Positions 1 through 13,316 are shown, numbered from the stretch's first letter. The stretch is 64,000 bases of DNA from Diplolepis rosae (GCA_030998225.1 JAPYXD010000704.1:1612001-1676000), one strand, 5' to 3'. Notes: a model not told the origin generated them from the sequence alone. Translations and numbers: made by a program.

Positions 1-239
1 AAAATCAATCCGAATAAATCCGGTCAATTTATATAAATATATTATATTATATTTTTATTATATTATATGTAATATTATATATTATATTTATATATTATCA
101 AATCCATTTTCATTTCATTTATAAATGCATTTCATTTATCAATATTATAAATCAATCAATCCGGATCCATTCGGATTGAAAGTTTGGACTGATTCGGATT
201 GGTCGGATTTATTCCGATTAAGAGTTCGGATTGATTTTA
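1..239. repeat. Palindromic AT-rich repeat with CAATCCGAA ends
   Basis: The first bases contain AAAATCAATCCGAATAAATC, and the inverse complement of this motif closes the block near 200-239 (TTCGGATTGATTTT). Between them is TATAT-rich sequence and further CGGAT/ATCCG words. This looks like a short foldback element. Its left end may lie outside the window, so its length and duplication cannot be judged. Confidence 0.5.
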
Positions 240-709
240 AATGGGCCTCTGATTAATATGTATTGAAACTGGCTTCGGATTTATTCGGAATAACTCGGAT
301 TGGTTCAGAAACAGATTTCTGAATGGGTCGTATTGGTTTGGAATAAATTCCTAATCCGAGACATTCGCCAAGGTACTTGACTATTGCCCGACTAGTTCCT
401 GGTCAGTTTCTGACAATGAACTTCATCCTGGGTTGATTCTGCCAGTTCCCGACTTGACCCGGTTTAGCCACGAGTCAACCCGGCTGGTTCCCAACCAGTT
501 CCCGGCCATGCAATACAGCCTGAGTTTGCCCGGCAGGGAACCGGCCAGAATTCTTGTTGTAATGGGACTAACCGGGGCAATTTCCACACGGGTCTAGCTG
601 AACTTGGCAAGAATTCGCCATTTTGGCATCACTCAAGAGGCAGCGAAAGTCAAATTTTCGATGCGCGTGTTATGAAAAAAGTTTTTTTCTGAGTGTAGAA
701 GAGTTGTAA
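240..709. other. No gene; GC-richer repeat debris
   Basis: Positions 250-360 contain degenerate TCGGATT words like those of the preceding palindrome. Positions 360-600 are markedly GC-richer, with repeated CCCGACT, CCCGG and GGTTCCC-like words. They end at about 579-596 in the inverse of CCCGTGTGGAAATTGCC, a terminal motif that recurs elsewhere in the window. No reading frame looks coding. This is probably the remains of a non-autonomous transposon. Confidence 0.4.
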
Positions 710-1322
710 GGCCATGGATCAATTGGACCAGGTGACTAAATTATATTATACATTTATATATGTATATAATTTGAAAAATGAAAATGTACGCGTATATTTG
801 GAACATAATCTCGAATTCTATTTTAAATTTAATTGAATTTCATAACATTTTTGTACATTTTCATAGAAACGAAAAATCAAATTTCCTATTCCTTCTGTTA
901 GTATATCTGTCCCTATTACACTAATTACAATCGGCATACATACTTGTATATGTTGACGAATCAGCGAAATTAAGCTGCGTATCAGTGAAATTTCATATAC
1001 ATTTATTTGTTCATGTAAGATAACTTTTTTAATTTACAAAGTATCTTTCCGAAAATTTGGGAAACGCAAAAAAGATAATAAAGCAAGTCTATTAACTTCT
1101 TTTTATTTAAAATTTTGAAAAAAAAATCGAAAACTTATCGACAATTACAATTAAGTATGAAATTGTTTGCAAAATTTTCACTCAAACGAAGTTGATAGAC
1201 GTTATTTATCGTTTTCTGTTGTATTTTCCAAATTTCCAGGAAGACATTTTGTAAAAGAAAAATGTTATCTTTGACGAACTTTTACAGAAATTTGGTCACG
1301 TGATCTGGTTGATCTATGACTT
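710..1322. repeat. Foldback element P, copy 1
   Basis: The two ends are inverse complements over about 27 bp: GGCCATGGATCAATTGGACC at the left and, on the other strand, GTCATAGATCAACCAGATCA at the right. Inner parts pair as well, including AAGATAAC and TTTGG(G)AAA blocks. There is no coding potential. A half copy of the same family lies at 39659-39914, which supports a dispersed repeat rather than a local palindrome. Confidence 0.65.
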
Positions 1323-3789
1323 TAAAGCAGTTGGAAAATGATTGAAAAGTAAGCGAATGCTGATTAGTTATTCGAAGTTTTGTTAAATTCTTTCCATTGT
1401 TCATACTGTAAGAGTAATTATTTTTGAAAGCTTCAAATTTTTATTCAAATATTTTTTTGAAGCAATACTTTGAATAAAACTAATTAATTAAAGACACAAA
1501 TTAATTAAAGTTATTATATATTAAGTTAATTAAATCACTAAAACCGATTTATTCATCGGATTCAAAATGCACTCGCCTGATTGAACCCGATAATTTTATC
1601 AGATTCAATGATGTTTTTGAAATGGGGCCAATCGGATCAATCGATCCCAATCGGGTCCAATTATTTTCTTCTACAAGGGATGTTGGATCCTTTCTGATTT
1701 CGGCTTATTTTCTTATCCGAAAACCTTTTAAAATTTATAATTTTTCCTAAACGAAAGTCTTTACTACTTATAAAGTTTCTAAAGTTGATTTTTCTCATTT
1801 CATTAATAATCTATTTGATATTTATTTGTTTAAATATCAAGCTCATGAACAAATGTTAAGAACTGAAATAGTTTTCGAAGCAAACTTAAATTTGATTAAC
1901 AAATCAAATGATAAGATTCCAATGTTAGTTGAAGAAAAACTTTAGTAAATTAAGAAATTATTCTTATATCATAACATATTTTAATATTGAAAAAAAATAG
2001 GGTACAATTTTGGAAATCGAATAAAAATACTAAGCTAAAAATTGATTTGTTCAAAGTTACTCTGGGAGAGTTAGGCCTCTCCTAAATCTAATACTTTTCA
2101 TGATTTACACTATAAATATTGTCTTTCTCAAAATAAATATAATCGTGTCTAAACTGAAGTAAAAAAGTAAATAGATAAATAAATAAAAGTAAACAGGCAC
2201 ATTGCAAAGAGCAAGAACCCGTCTCGAAAAAGAGTTGTTCTTTACCTGTTGAACGTACCACTGGGTAGAATTCTGGTTTTTTCTAATAGTAGGCTTACAA
2301 GGGGCACATAAAAGAAAAGGAGCGAGCCTGTTGGTTCCCTTGACATTAGCCGGCCCTGAAGACGACGAGGGCCTCAGCCCATCATCCCCCAACACAGGCC
2401 ACAGCATCCACAATCAAGATGCCTCTGTTCTCCCTCTAGCTTACCTCTGATCGTTTAACAATCAGAAATGCCAACCTTCACATTTCTCGATTTATACCTT
2501 AATTTGATCAATTTCTTCCCAGCTCAGTATTATGTCCAAGCCTTTATAAGCTATCGTCCAAATTTAATCCAAATTATCATTGATTTCCGATTTTTCTTTC
2601 GAAACCTTCCTCACGCAATCTGCAATTAGTAGCGCTTATAACAATTTTTAAAAAATACTGTATACTTAATTAGCAAGATTCGTTCAAATGAATGTTAATG
2701 TTTTCTTGCGCAATTTTATCTTTCTTTTTTTTTAAAATAACTGTTGACTTGGTTGAATAGTATTTTATGGGATTTTTCGTCAATAATATATGATAACTTA
2801 AATTCTGAGTTGACTTTACTTAATTTCTTAATTCTACAGAAGTTTTGAAAAATTTTATATATTCCTATAGATTTATTCATCAAATGAGGAAGAACTAAAA
2901 CAAAATTAATTAAATATCATTGGTGTTATTTTCACACCACAATTCTGGGTAATTTTTACATACTGCCTAAGGGTCCGTGTGAATTGTAAACACTGTCTGC
3001 TATAACTATTGTCAACTCACAGATTCAACATAAAAAAACTAGTTGTTAATGAAAAACTACTGAGTTTTTAAATTTTTAGCGGGACGATCGACAATTAAGA
3101 TTTTAATTGGGGAACGTACTTGTTACCACTTTTGCAAATACAGCTTTATTTTCGCCACTTCGTAAGGATGCCATACCATGGGAGCATAATTAATCGCGTC
3201 ATAACGAGAGTGAAAGAGACAGAACAGACAGAATAAAATTTTTGTCTCTTTCGAAAAAAATTACATTACAAATTACACTTCGAGCGGACGGCACCCTTAC
3301 CAAGTATAAAGGTTCAATTCACATTCGGAAATCGACAACTGTCATTTTCTGGACAAACTGTAAGTTCAAAGCTGTGACGTTATTTAACACCATGTTCCAA
3401 GGTATAAAAATTCAGTTTTGCTCCTGCATCAAAGTCTTCCGCCATTATATTCCATCACCAAGATAAACTTCAAATTCTATCTCCCTAGAGGGATAACTGT
3501 ACAAAACTATCCACACCAAAATTCACACCAACTTTTTTCTGTGAGAGTTTAATAAACTAATTTAGAGGAACAACAGCAACTATTTGAGATCTGACATTGT
3601 TTTGAATTAAGTCAGATCGTTTTTTCTATAAATATACAATTTACAGAAAATCCAAACTTACTTTGCTCATTAAAAAAATTAGGACAAAATTGGATTAGGA
3701 AATAACAATTACAATTGGAATTAACTGTTAAAATTTTAGAACTAAATTTGAAAGTCTTCAACTTTAAAAGAAAAAATTAATTCATCCAT
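1323..3789. other. No recognised gene or element
   Basis: AT-rich sequence without a supported feature. A GC-richer patch at about 2330-2440 gives a minus-strand frame of about 100 codons containing a short Ser/Pro-rich stretch. I could not connect it to a family or find convincing splice sites or a start. Positions 1540-1680 hold repeated CGGATTCAA/AATCGGG words. Positions 2930-3550 have scattered CACACCA-type words on both strands, perhaps an eroded inverted-repeat element. Confidence 0.3.
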
Positions 3790-6131
3790 CCCGTGCAGAA
3801 ATTGCCCAACTTGTTTCCAAATTCCGACCCGAGCCCGATCGGATTTTCCACATGTGGCCGCAGGGGGGTACGTGGTGTGGCCCGGATTGTAACCACATCG
3901 GATTATGATAGACAACATTATTTTCGTGTTGTGGTCCTAATATTGTAGTGACTATATTGATATTAAAATGCCAAAAGCAAAAAGTACATGGCGAGTTCGG
4001 AAGCACAAAATCTTTGGTGAGATTTCTTATATCCGCATTATAGATCAAGTTAAGTTAATTCACTAGATTCATTACATAAATCCTAACATTGTAATGAACT
4101 AGATTATTACTTAAAATATTTTTTTATTAACTGTAATTAGAAAAGAAAATTATAATTTTAAGTGTAGAACGTTATTGTGTTTCATTATTTTTATATCGAT
4201 TATTCAATTCCCCAAAGTGAATTTTTTAGAACGAAAATTATTAATAATGTAATTTATTTATAGATTCAGAAGTATCGAATAGTTCTAAAGACTACGAAGA
4301 TGGGTTTGAAGATTATACTGTTTTTATACTTTTAATTATACTGTTGCATCACTAATTTCAATTTATGAAATAAATTTTTTTGAACCAACGATTTATTGTT
4401 ATTAAACGAAAAGCCTTTAGATTTTACTATTTGTAGAAATACAAAATTAGACGGGGCCATATCCGGACCAGATCGGGCCCCCATTTTACAGGCCCAGATC
4501 TGTGCCCGATCGGATAGGGCGTTTCATTACTCACAGTGTTTTTATACGACCAAAAAGTTTGCCGAATTTGACGCTAAAAAGTACGTACGTACTTTCTTTT
4601 CTTGATCCTCAAATAATTCAAAACCGTTAACCCCAAAATCGTAGCTGCTCCTTTTTTTGAGATATCATTACAGAAAGATTATTGCTTGAAAAATGATGAA
4701 TTGATGAAATAAATAAATATTTTGATCAGTTTTAGCTTGATTATATAAATTTCACAAGTAATTGCAATATGTAAATGTATGATTTTGCGTAAGCAGAATA
4801 TTCGCACAATGCTTAAATAAATGTATTAGTTAAGTTTTTGTTAAAAAATGTTGATCATAAATAGAAAACCAAAGCTAAAAGCGAAGAAAATTTGAAGACT
4901 GCTCTTTTCTCGTATCGTAAAACCTGTATAATATCATATTGAAGAATCTGTGTTTATGTTTACATTCGAATATATTCTGGATCGTTTCCGAGAATCGCAA
5001 CTACTTACTAAACCTTGTCTATATTCCCCGATTATTAAATTTTTTCGTTCGTGTTTACAATAAGTTGCTCGTCCGCATGAGCACGCGGATTCAACTTATA
5101 TCAAATGTGCTCCTACATACAAATACCCGACATTGAATAGTTTTTGGTATCAAAGCAAAGTAGTGAGCACAGTGCCATTGTGCCTGCACATCCAAGTACA
5201 AAATGCTCTCACGAAGAAAATCGAAGCAAAATTTGTTGGCCATGTGGAAAAAAACTGATTATTGGAAAGAAAAAGATAAGTAACTTTCGATTAACAGAAA
5301 CCAATAATTTGCTCAATGTTTAATAGTTGAAATAAACAAATTGAATGCACTAACACTGAACTAATAATTTGCTCAATGTTTAATAGTTGAAATAAACAAA
5401 TTGAATGCACTAACACTGAACTAATAATACACTTAAAGAACTAGAATAAAATTTTGTCACATCCTTGAACACATAATTTGAAGTTATTTTGATTTTGCGC
5501 GACTTTGTCGATAAAATAGTTCAAATAGAAGAAAATTAACAAAATATTATTTTGAAGAAAATCTGTAAAAATCTGTAAGAAATCTGGAGAGTACTCTAAG
5601 TGCAGTGCCTTGAGACTAGGGGAGCGTCCTTATCATGCACTTTAACATGTTTATTGCACTCCTGCAGTCAGAGTCAGCTGCATACAAGTGTCTAGTTTCC
5701 ATATATATTATGTGGCCGAAAATTTTTTATATGGGGTCAGCCATGTCATCACGTCCTCGTAGTTGATCCTGGGTTAAAAGCTGAGAGTGGCATTCTAAAT
5801 AATCGATAATTTACTTGTGAAAAATAAATAATCAAGCTTAAACTCATCAAAATTCTTATTTAATACATCAATTCATGATTTTCAAAGAAATAACCTTTCT
5901 GTAAGGATATCTCGATAAAAGGAGCAGCTACGATTTTGGGGTTGACGGTTTTGAGTTATTTGATGCTCAAGGAATGGAATTACGTACGTACTTTTTAGCG
6001 TCAAATCCGGTAAACTTTTTGGTCGTATAAAAACACCGTGTACTGGTCTGGCGCTAGACAGATTACCCTATCGGGGCCACATTTTTCCCGATCGGCGCCC
6101 GATTGGCGCCCCACTAAAATTTCCGCACGGG
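3790..6131. mobile_element. Composite element with long inverted arms
   Basis: The outer ends are inverse copies of CCCGTGC(A/G)GAAATT (3790-3806 and 6114-6131). Inside, positions 4534-4761 and 5811-6037 form inverted arms of about 228 bp. Landmarks are TTTTTATACGACCAAAAAGT, the palindrome ACGTACGT, and a CCCCAAAATCGTAGCTGCTCC block paired with its complement. GC-rich blocks beside each arm (4440-4530 and 6040-6131) also match in inverse orientation. There is no transposase. I infer a non-autonomous foldback-like element. The left part (3790-4430) may be a second, separate end. Confidence 0.55.
5301..5428. repeat. 60-bp tandem duplication
   Basis: Positions 5301-5360 and 5361-5420 are the same 60-bp unit with one visible mismatch, followed by eight bases of a third unit. 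The unit lies in the loop between the inverted arms of the surrounding element. It is a local duplication without coding content. Confidence 0.9.
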
Positions 6132-6321
6132 ATAACGTGAAAAAATAGTCAATTGAACCGATAGAGCTTACATACTGTGATTCGACAACGCAGTAGGAAT
6201 ATATATTATGAAATTATTAAACTTTGCAAACGTTTCAACACTTACAATTCTAAACTTGGAACGCTTCCAAAGTTTTAAAATGAATAATTTTTTAAGTGGC
6301 CTAAAATTAGAAACTATATTA

Positions 6322-7277
6322 CACTGAGAGAAATCGGCTTTGGTTCCTGTGCACATAGCACATAAATTTTTTGTACAGTAGTTGCCTTGACCAAAAAAGT
6401 TGAGAGAAGCTACTACTTTTATAGTTATCATGACAGTAATTTGGACTTTTTTGTGTATTCGGTTGTTGTGACCAAAGTTGATGATTAGAATGAGCTTTAT
6501 ACGTACCCCAACGGTTAGTACACGTACATTTTCTTTATGTGTACTGCCAAGCTCCTTTGGTTACTACAACCGCAGCGTTCGCTGTTGCGCTAGACAAATC
6601 AAGTATAACTTTCATTGAAAGATATGCAGCCTAAGTTGAATCCTGCCAATTCTCGTTCTCGATTCCTGGACTATATTTCACCGTGCCAAGCATTATCAGG
6701 TAAATAATTCTATTATAAATATAGTTTGACAATTCTTTCTAAATGATAAACGATTTTGTTCGGGGACAATGCAATGCGTTCCAATTTTGCTGTCTCGTCG
6801 TATTTTGTCAAAACTATAGTCAGTCAAAAAAAGTTTATGATGATGAAAAAAGTGACAATTTTTTAACTTAATCGACGAAAGTTATCATAAATATCATTAT
6901 ACCGGATTATTTTTCTTAGATCTTTTCGGTGAAACTTTATTTTTTCTAATCAAATTGAATTCGTATTTTAATAACTAAGAGAACCATACCTATAACCTCA
7001 AAAATAATTTTGGCTGGGTATTTACTGTCCGTAGACTTAGTCATTTTAACTAAACTCTATGCGCGGCTTTACGATGGACTTTGATTCCTATAACCGCAGC
7101 GCTATGGTATTTCAAGTACCAGAATCGTGGTCTCAGTAACGTTCCTTGCAGTTGAAGTAAACACTTTTCCAATGTATGACAGCCACTACCATGATTGTCA
7201 TGAGAACTTTAACATTTTTGTAAAGACGATTTTAACAAAAAAACTTTGGTCAGTGAAACCTAAAATTTCTCTCTGTG
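6322..7277 (+). mobile_element. 956-bp CACTG-ended MITE, copy 1
   Basis: The element begins CACTGAGAGAAAT and ends in its near inverse (ATTTCTCTCTGTG), with a TA on each side (6320-6321 and 7278-7279). It contains repeated subterminal words such as CTTTGGTTACTACAACCGCAG. There is no long reading frame. A second copy of exactly the same length lies at 20985-21940, and I see only two differences by eye. CACTG ends with subterminal repeats are typical of EnSpm/CACTA-type elements, but the TA duplication would also fit other TA-targeting families, so the class is tentative. Confidence 0.85.
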
Positions 7278-7510
7278 TAGGAAACATCCTTGAGTATAAA
7301 TATTTTAAATGTTTCTAATTAGTTAGTTTCTACTGTCAGAAAATGTAAAATAACATTTTTTTACATTTGAAATGAAAAATATCCGTCCCATAAAAAGATA
7401 ATTCTCACTAAATTTTAATAGATATCTTAAATTCAAATAATTTTACTTCATATTCTTTCGTACATTATAGCTGAACTAGAAAATAGGATTTGTAATTATG
7501 ACTTGTATTT

Positions 7511-8581
7511 TTATATTCTCATCACATACTCGTATGAGAAGGTATTAGATTTGTGTAAAATTGGACATCCACTTTTTTCAACTCTTACACTTTATCGGAG
7601 CTCAAAAATAAAGGACGAGTGCGTTAACCAGCAATACCCGATAAAATTTTTTGAAAATTAAATCATTTTTGGTATTTTTGAAAACTACTTTTTGGAAAAA
7701 TAAAAAAGTTTAATACTAATTTCTGAGAGTGCTCATAAATTTCTACTTATTATCCTCATAACATTTCTTGATTAAACCAAAATTAGAAAAGTTACAGTAT
7801 GTTGAAACTTGAAAAAAGTCAATATCAAATTTTTATATTCCAGTCAACCTATACAAGATACGAAAAAACATTATGAGTCAAAATTTTTTACTAGAAAAAG
7901 ATCTAGAAATTTTAACTTAAAGATTTTTTTATGAAATGTATATTTTTCTTCTCAATTGAAAAAAATACTATTAAAAATGAATAATTACATTTGTTAACAA
8001 AAATATGTGAGATACAAAATAAGCGTTAAAATAAAACATCGTTTGCCTAAAAACAGTCAACGAATTTTTTTCCTTTTTGAGATATTTGGAAGAAGATCAA
8101 TTTTTTCAAATCATGTAAATTATTCGAAAGTTACAGAAATGTATACAGAAAATCGAGCGTGAAGCACGAGTGCCATGATGAGAATGTGTTCTTCAAGGCT
8201 GATAGAGCCTTAAGTAAATTGAATTTCCTTTTTCATTTGAAATCAAAAATAAATTTAGTATCTTCGAGAAAATTTGATTCACATCTACAACATTATAAAA
8301 TCAAAAATTATAAACTTGAATGCTTCACCAAGGAAAATTCGTAGAGCTTTTTGAGTTCTATCACAATTCAATACCAATATTTTTTATATTTTTTTAAATA
8401 TAACAAAAATGGTTTAATTTTCGGAATTTTTGTCAGATATGGCTAGTTAGATTGACACACAAGATCGAAAAAACCCTCTTTTCGGATTCAGGAGTTCATG
8501 AAACGTGAATATCTGTTATTAAAGTGAATGTCAAATTTTACACAAATCTAACACCTTTTTATATTTAATGAGAATGTAAAA
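7511..8581 (+). repeat. Hairpin-ended dispersed repeat R, copy 1
   Basis: Both ends carry an inverted motif of about 60 bp that includes ATTCTCAT, then ATGAGAAGGTATTAGATTTG at the left, followed by TGTGTAAAATT. The left end can itself fold because ATTCTCAT and ATGAGAA are complementary. A frame at 8159-8344 has a counterpart on the minus strand of copy 2 (15405-15629). The shared stretch reads like ECHDENVFFKADRALSK, with roughly 60 percent identity by eye. I take it as a repeat-borne frame, not a proven gene. Copy 3 is at 39915-39937 and 46461-47300. Confidence 0.65.
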
Positions 8582-8649
8582 CTATGTTTATTTGTCAGGT
8601 TAGATGTAATCTGATGCAAAACGTACAAATTTTTTAATTTCAAATTAAG

Positions 8650-8878
8650 CCGTGTCAAAATTTTGCTGTGGCTCTGGCTCAATCCTAATCGGGGAGTTAA
8701 TCAGGGAGCTAATCGGGAAGTCCTAATCAGTGATGAACCAGGGCTCGACCGGAGGCAGATCCGGCAGTCCAGTTGATCCCTAATTTATACACAAAAATGG
8801 AAATGCCCGTACTGAAATTTTCTGATTTGGTCCCGATCTGGCCTGATCTGGGCCACGACAAAATTTCTGCACTGACGG
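8650..8878. mobile_element. Short GC-rich MITE
   Basis: The block begins CCGTGTCAAAATTTTG and ends with the inverse of a GTGCAGAAATTTTG-like motif (8861-8877), so it has loose terminal inverted repeats. The interior repeats AATCGGGGAG/AATCGGGAAG and GGCCTGATCTGGGCC words. It belongs to the same loose terminal-motif group as 579-596, 3790-3806 and 6114-6131. No coding capacity. Confidence 0.5.
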
Positions 8879-8881
8879 TTG

Positions 8882-11800
8882 TATTTTGTAAGACATTTTA
8901 TTAGAGCTCAGACTTAATTATACTGATATAATAGGATATTGTGCAACAAGGGAAAATAAATGTTTTTCCCGTGTTGCACACGATTTTTTTCTACTATGGG
9001 GTCAGAAAATGGATTTGTTTGCCCCACACGGGGCAATAAAATCCACTTTATGACCCGCTAGTAGAAAAAAATTATTATTTTTTAAAATATATTCATTCAG
9101 AAAAATAAATAATTTTCAATTTTTTTTACAAATTATGGATGGTCTAAGCCCAGCTCTTTCTAGTAATTACTATACAGTTTCAAAGGAAGTATCAAAATGA
9201 TTCTAATTACAAAATTAATTTTTTAATTTCATTGATTTATTTAGAGCTTTATTTTATTTTTACTTATCCACGTAATAATTTTTCCCTTGTTGTGTGAAGA
9301 ATACTCAAAAATTTAAGGGCATCTGGCAAAGTATATACTCGTATTAAAAGGTAAATATGTAAATTTGTGTGTTATCATTCTTACAAATTACCCACCCTTA
9401 TTTTTTAAAATGAATTTACTTTTTTATCTGGCATTTTATTCTTAGTGAGTGAAGCTGATTTAATTTCAAAATATATGCAATCAGAAAAAACAAAAAGTTA
9501 TAGAAAAAATTTTTCGTGAAAAAATAAATTTATCTACGTAACTACTAAATATTTTTGAAAAAATTTTTAAAAATAAGAGATATATTTTTAGCCAAAAGAA
9601 ACCTTTGGTTTTGATAAAGTGGCTAAAAAGTAGGAAAAAATTTTTCTGGATTATCTTACCCATAAAATTAACAGGTCTTGTGACTTTCAAACTTCAAAGA
9701 GCTTGGATTTATTTTAGACCAACACTCTGTACATTCGTGTGTTAAATTTGCGTTCACTTAGCAGTGCAATTTGGAGTTTCCTCGTTAACGCTCGTTTCAA
9801 TATGGAGATTATATATGTATATATATTCATCAGGCTTGGAAGCCTATTCTTTAGGATAATATCAAAGTTACTTAACGTTCCGTGAGTACAAATTAGAAGC
9901 GTGTGGGTCGTCAGAGACATATGTTTACTTGTAAACACGAGAGCACGATCGATTAGCGAAAGGTCAGTGATCAATAGCCAAAGGTCAGCCCTTGACATCT
10001 GTGAACAATTGAAGAAAAAATAATAAAGCTACCTCTCACTAAAAGTACGGATTGTAAACTAGATGATGATGATGATGATGATGATGATGGGGGGATCATT
10101 ATGGGCGGGTACTAAAAGCTTCTGTTCATTAGTCTGTGACGAGGACCCACGTCTCAAGAGAAGCAGCTCAATATTCCTTCAACCCTTGAATTTCACAATG
10201 TATTGGTTAAAATCCAACTACAGCCAGAATGAACCTTTACATTTGCATGAAAGGTGAAGAGCAGCAAGCAGATACCCCCCATTATGTGTCTCGTCACCTT
10301 TAAGTGCACTCAGTTTTTCCAAGCTAAATAAAGATGACTTTCCTCTTCAGAGTATAAAAACTCTATTCTGATGCAAGAATTTAAACTATTCTTAGGGACT
10401 TTCATCACAGTACAAGAATAATGATTTACTATAACTAGGCTCGCATTGAGTTACACAATTCAAGGTGTGCTAGAATGAAAAGTTGTATTGGCTGAAAATA
10501 TTAAATCGATTTTGGTAATAGCCAGAAATGAAATGCTTAATCAGACGTGTGCCCGGTTAGGTAAATTAAAAATCTACAAGATGAGCTTACAATAATATTT
10601 TGCCTGGCCAGACCCATTTCAAGCCAAATCAGCAATTTGCAGGCCTAGGCTTAGTCTGGTCAATGCAAAAATTTCTGGATTTTAATTTTTTTTTTTTAAT
10701 TCCAATTTTCTCAATTTACTATTTTTTATTCGAATGTTTTTAAAATAGAATTTTCTGAAAAGTAAAGTACTATAATGCATAAAATTTGGCTAAATAAAAA
10801 AAATGTATCTCTTGAAAATTCAAATCAAATTTCGCAATTCAATTAACATTTTTTGAATTATAAATTTTTAGTAGCAAAAGGTTGCAATATTTAAAAATAT
10901 TTAAATGAATCATAATGAAACAGGAGAATTTGAATAAAAATTTAAACGGTCAAACAAATATTTTATCCATGCGACTTGAATTTGGATTAGAGGAAAATAT
11001 AATTATTTGAATCTTCGGGAATTCGAAAGAAAACTGTTTCATTAAGCAACAAACATAGATCTATCAGGTTTAAATGTCCCATTCTTTTATTTCTCTTAAT
11101 TGGAAATACTTCAATAACTAGAACTGCCATAGTTACACAGATATTATATTACAAAACACAAAAGGAATGCTCTGATTGGATTCATTTGATTGACTCAACA
11201 AAATATTTATTTTTAAAAAATAGATGGTCCAAACAAAACTTTCAGGTATTGGTACAGTAATGGTTTTTATTGTTCTATAAAATGCAGTATCGAAACGGAC
11301 TTTACGATAAAAAGTAAATGTCTATTGACGTCTTGTTTTGGATAAATTCATTAAACGCCCTGTCACGAAATACCACGAGATACAAGTGCTAATGAAAGAC
11401 CTGACCTTTCTTTAAATATTGAGCAGGATGAATAAAAATAAAAATTTATTCACGCCACGGTTTACATGAATCATCTTTCAGAAAAAATACGTATAATTAA
11501 TTATTTTCATAAGAAGTAAAAAAATATTTTAAATATTCAGTGCAAAACAGTCAAAGTCCAATTAGTAATTCCAGAAAAATTTATTTTATTCAAGAAAATC
11601 GTTTATTCAGCGGTATAGAATTGTCTTGACAAAATAATTTTTTTAATTGAATAAATTTTGGTAAAATTGACCAAAATTATTGATTTTTAATGAACAAATT
11701 ATTTGGTTTATAGTGTTTTTCCATTCAAATCCAATCAAATAATTGGTTTATTATATACGATTGACCAAATCTTTGGTGAAATTAACCAAAGATGACTTGT

Positions 11801-11904
11801 TGCTTAACTACATTTTGGCTGAATGAAACAAATATTTAAATTTTTCTAACTAAATGGTTAAATCAACAATATATTTTTTAGAGTTAATACTTGATCAAAG
11901 TATA
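8882..11904. other. No recognised gene
   Basis: About 3 kb of AT-rich sequence without a supported gene. A trinucleotide repeat, about nine GAT units, lies at 10062-10089, followed by some 250 bp of more complex sequence with no recognised product. Positions 10600-10680 contain GGCCAGACC/GGTCTGGCC-like words and a CAATGCAAAAATTTCTGG end, similar to the GC-rich MITE group. The minus-strand frame at 9714-9998 has no recognisable domain. Confidence 0.3.
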
Positions 11905-12130
11905 CACAGAAATTTTTCATCTAAAAAAAATAATTTTCTAAAATGAACCAAGATATATTCGGTTAAATCAAACAAAATTTGATTGAATAAAATAAAAATC
12001 AGTTAAAAGAACTTAAAAAATGAGTTTGATTCAAGCAAATCGTATAGCGAAACAAACCACTTTTGGTTAATAAAAATAATTTCTTTGTTTCAGTTAACAA
12101 AAAATGTAGCCAACTGAATATTTCTGAGTG
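11905..12130. mobile_element. 226-bp TA-flanked MITE
   Basis: The left end reads CACAGAAATTTTT and the right end, on the opposite strand, CACTCAGAAATATTC. Both are flanked by TA (11903-11904 and 12131-12132). The interior has repeated GGTTAAAT/CAAAATTTGATT words. Nearby sequence at 11620-11870, and again at 14700-14960 and 16620-16860, has the same TTGGTTAAAT vocabulary, so related but eroded copies are likely. Confidence 0.55.
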
Positions 12131-12166
12131 TATAAAATACGGTAATGAATAAAAATATACAATTTA

Positions 12167-12571
12167 ACCCTCCGATACCCACCTTTAAAATTATTACACG
12201 AATACAAAACCCTAGAGGATTTCCCCTGCGTGTTAGAACATCTACAGTGTTGCCGAATGTTGCGTCTACTTGGCTGAACATATAACATCAAAATGTGGCA
12301 ACACCGCACTCAAGAACTCAAGCTATTTACATTTCACAAAAGCCAACCTATATGGAGGGTTTCCCTCAGAATTCACGTCACCTTTGGTTTTTAGAATTAA
12401 TTATTGAATGAGTATTCTACTTGAACATTTTTTATTTCTACAAAAAACTTCAGGAATAATTCGTGGAAAAAGATATTCAAACGGACCAGACTGTGTGAAG
12501 TGTAAATTATAAGTTATTTTGAAAAAACTGACCCCACTGAGGGAATCCCTCATATGTTTGGTATCAGAGGG
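12167..12571. mobile_element. piggyBac-like MITE
   Basis: The element of 405 bp is bounded by TTAA on both sides (12163-12166 and 12572-12575). It starts CCCTCCGATACC and ends GGTATCAGAGGG, which gives 12-bp terminal inverted repeats with one mismatch. TTAA target sites with CCCT-type ends are the signature of the piggyBac superfamily. No transposase frame is present, so it depends on an autonomous relative elsewhere. Confidence 0.85.
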
Positions 12572-12575
12572 TTAA

Positions 12576-13316
12576 TAATAATGATAAATCTTAAGAATTC
12601 TTGAATAAATATCAAATACAAGCAGAAATTTATCTGGTTATTCTTTAGTATATAATTTATCGTTCCGTTTAGTCAAAAATTTGTTCGTTTTATTTTCATC
12701 CTGTTTATAAAAAGTTCCTATTGTGATTGTGAATATTGGAAGGTATAAAATTCATTTTCGTAGAGAGTTAGCTATAACGTTGGCCAGACTTCCTGTGATC
12801 AGTAAAGACTCTTTTATGGACAATACCTTTTTACATAACACATTCCGATTGCGTACGTTTGTCCGCATGTCACATGCAGAGAACAAGATTCCGCAGATAA
12901 ATGCATCGATTTAAGGGAACCGCGAGACTATCTTTGCTTATAAAGGTTCACCTTTGTCCAAGTCTGACTATAGCCTACTGTAATCACTGCATCAATTTAT
13001 TCAAGCACCCTGAGTCATACTTCTACAATATAATACAATGTAACAAAATTTTCATAATTCATTTAAACCTGCTCGTCTCCTTAACATATACCCAACATTA
13101 ACAATTTTTAAATTCAGAGGCCGAGGAAACCTAGTGGCTGATGTTTTATTCAACCAAATAGTATATTTTATGTACATTTGTAGGCCTAGGCATTTTAATG
13201 AATTTCATTGAACAAAATATTTTTATGTTTACTTTGAAATAGTAATGATATTCTTAGAAAATCACTTCTTTAAGGGCATGTGATATTTCCAAAATTAGAA
13301 AATTTTATTGATTTCA
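12576..13316. other. No recognised gene
   Basis: Sequence between the piggyBac-like MITE and the nested palindrome. Two overlapping short plus-strand frames (12723-12914 and 12901-13101) have no recognisable domains and look like chance frames. No repeat structure was seen. Confidence 0.3.

Noticed and set aside
2105..2413. Minus-strand 102-codon frame in a GC-richer patch
   Set aside because: No recognisable domain, a composition break in mid-frame and a poly-hydrophobic C-terminus. Not enough to call a gene or exon.
9714..9998. Minus-strand 94-codon frame
   Set aside because: No domain, no splice or promoter context, and typical of chance frames in AT-rich DNA.
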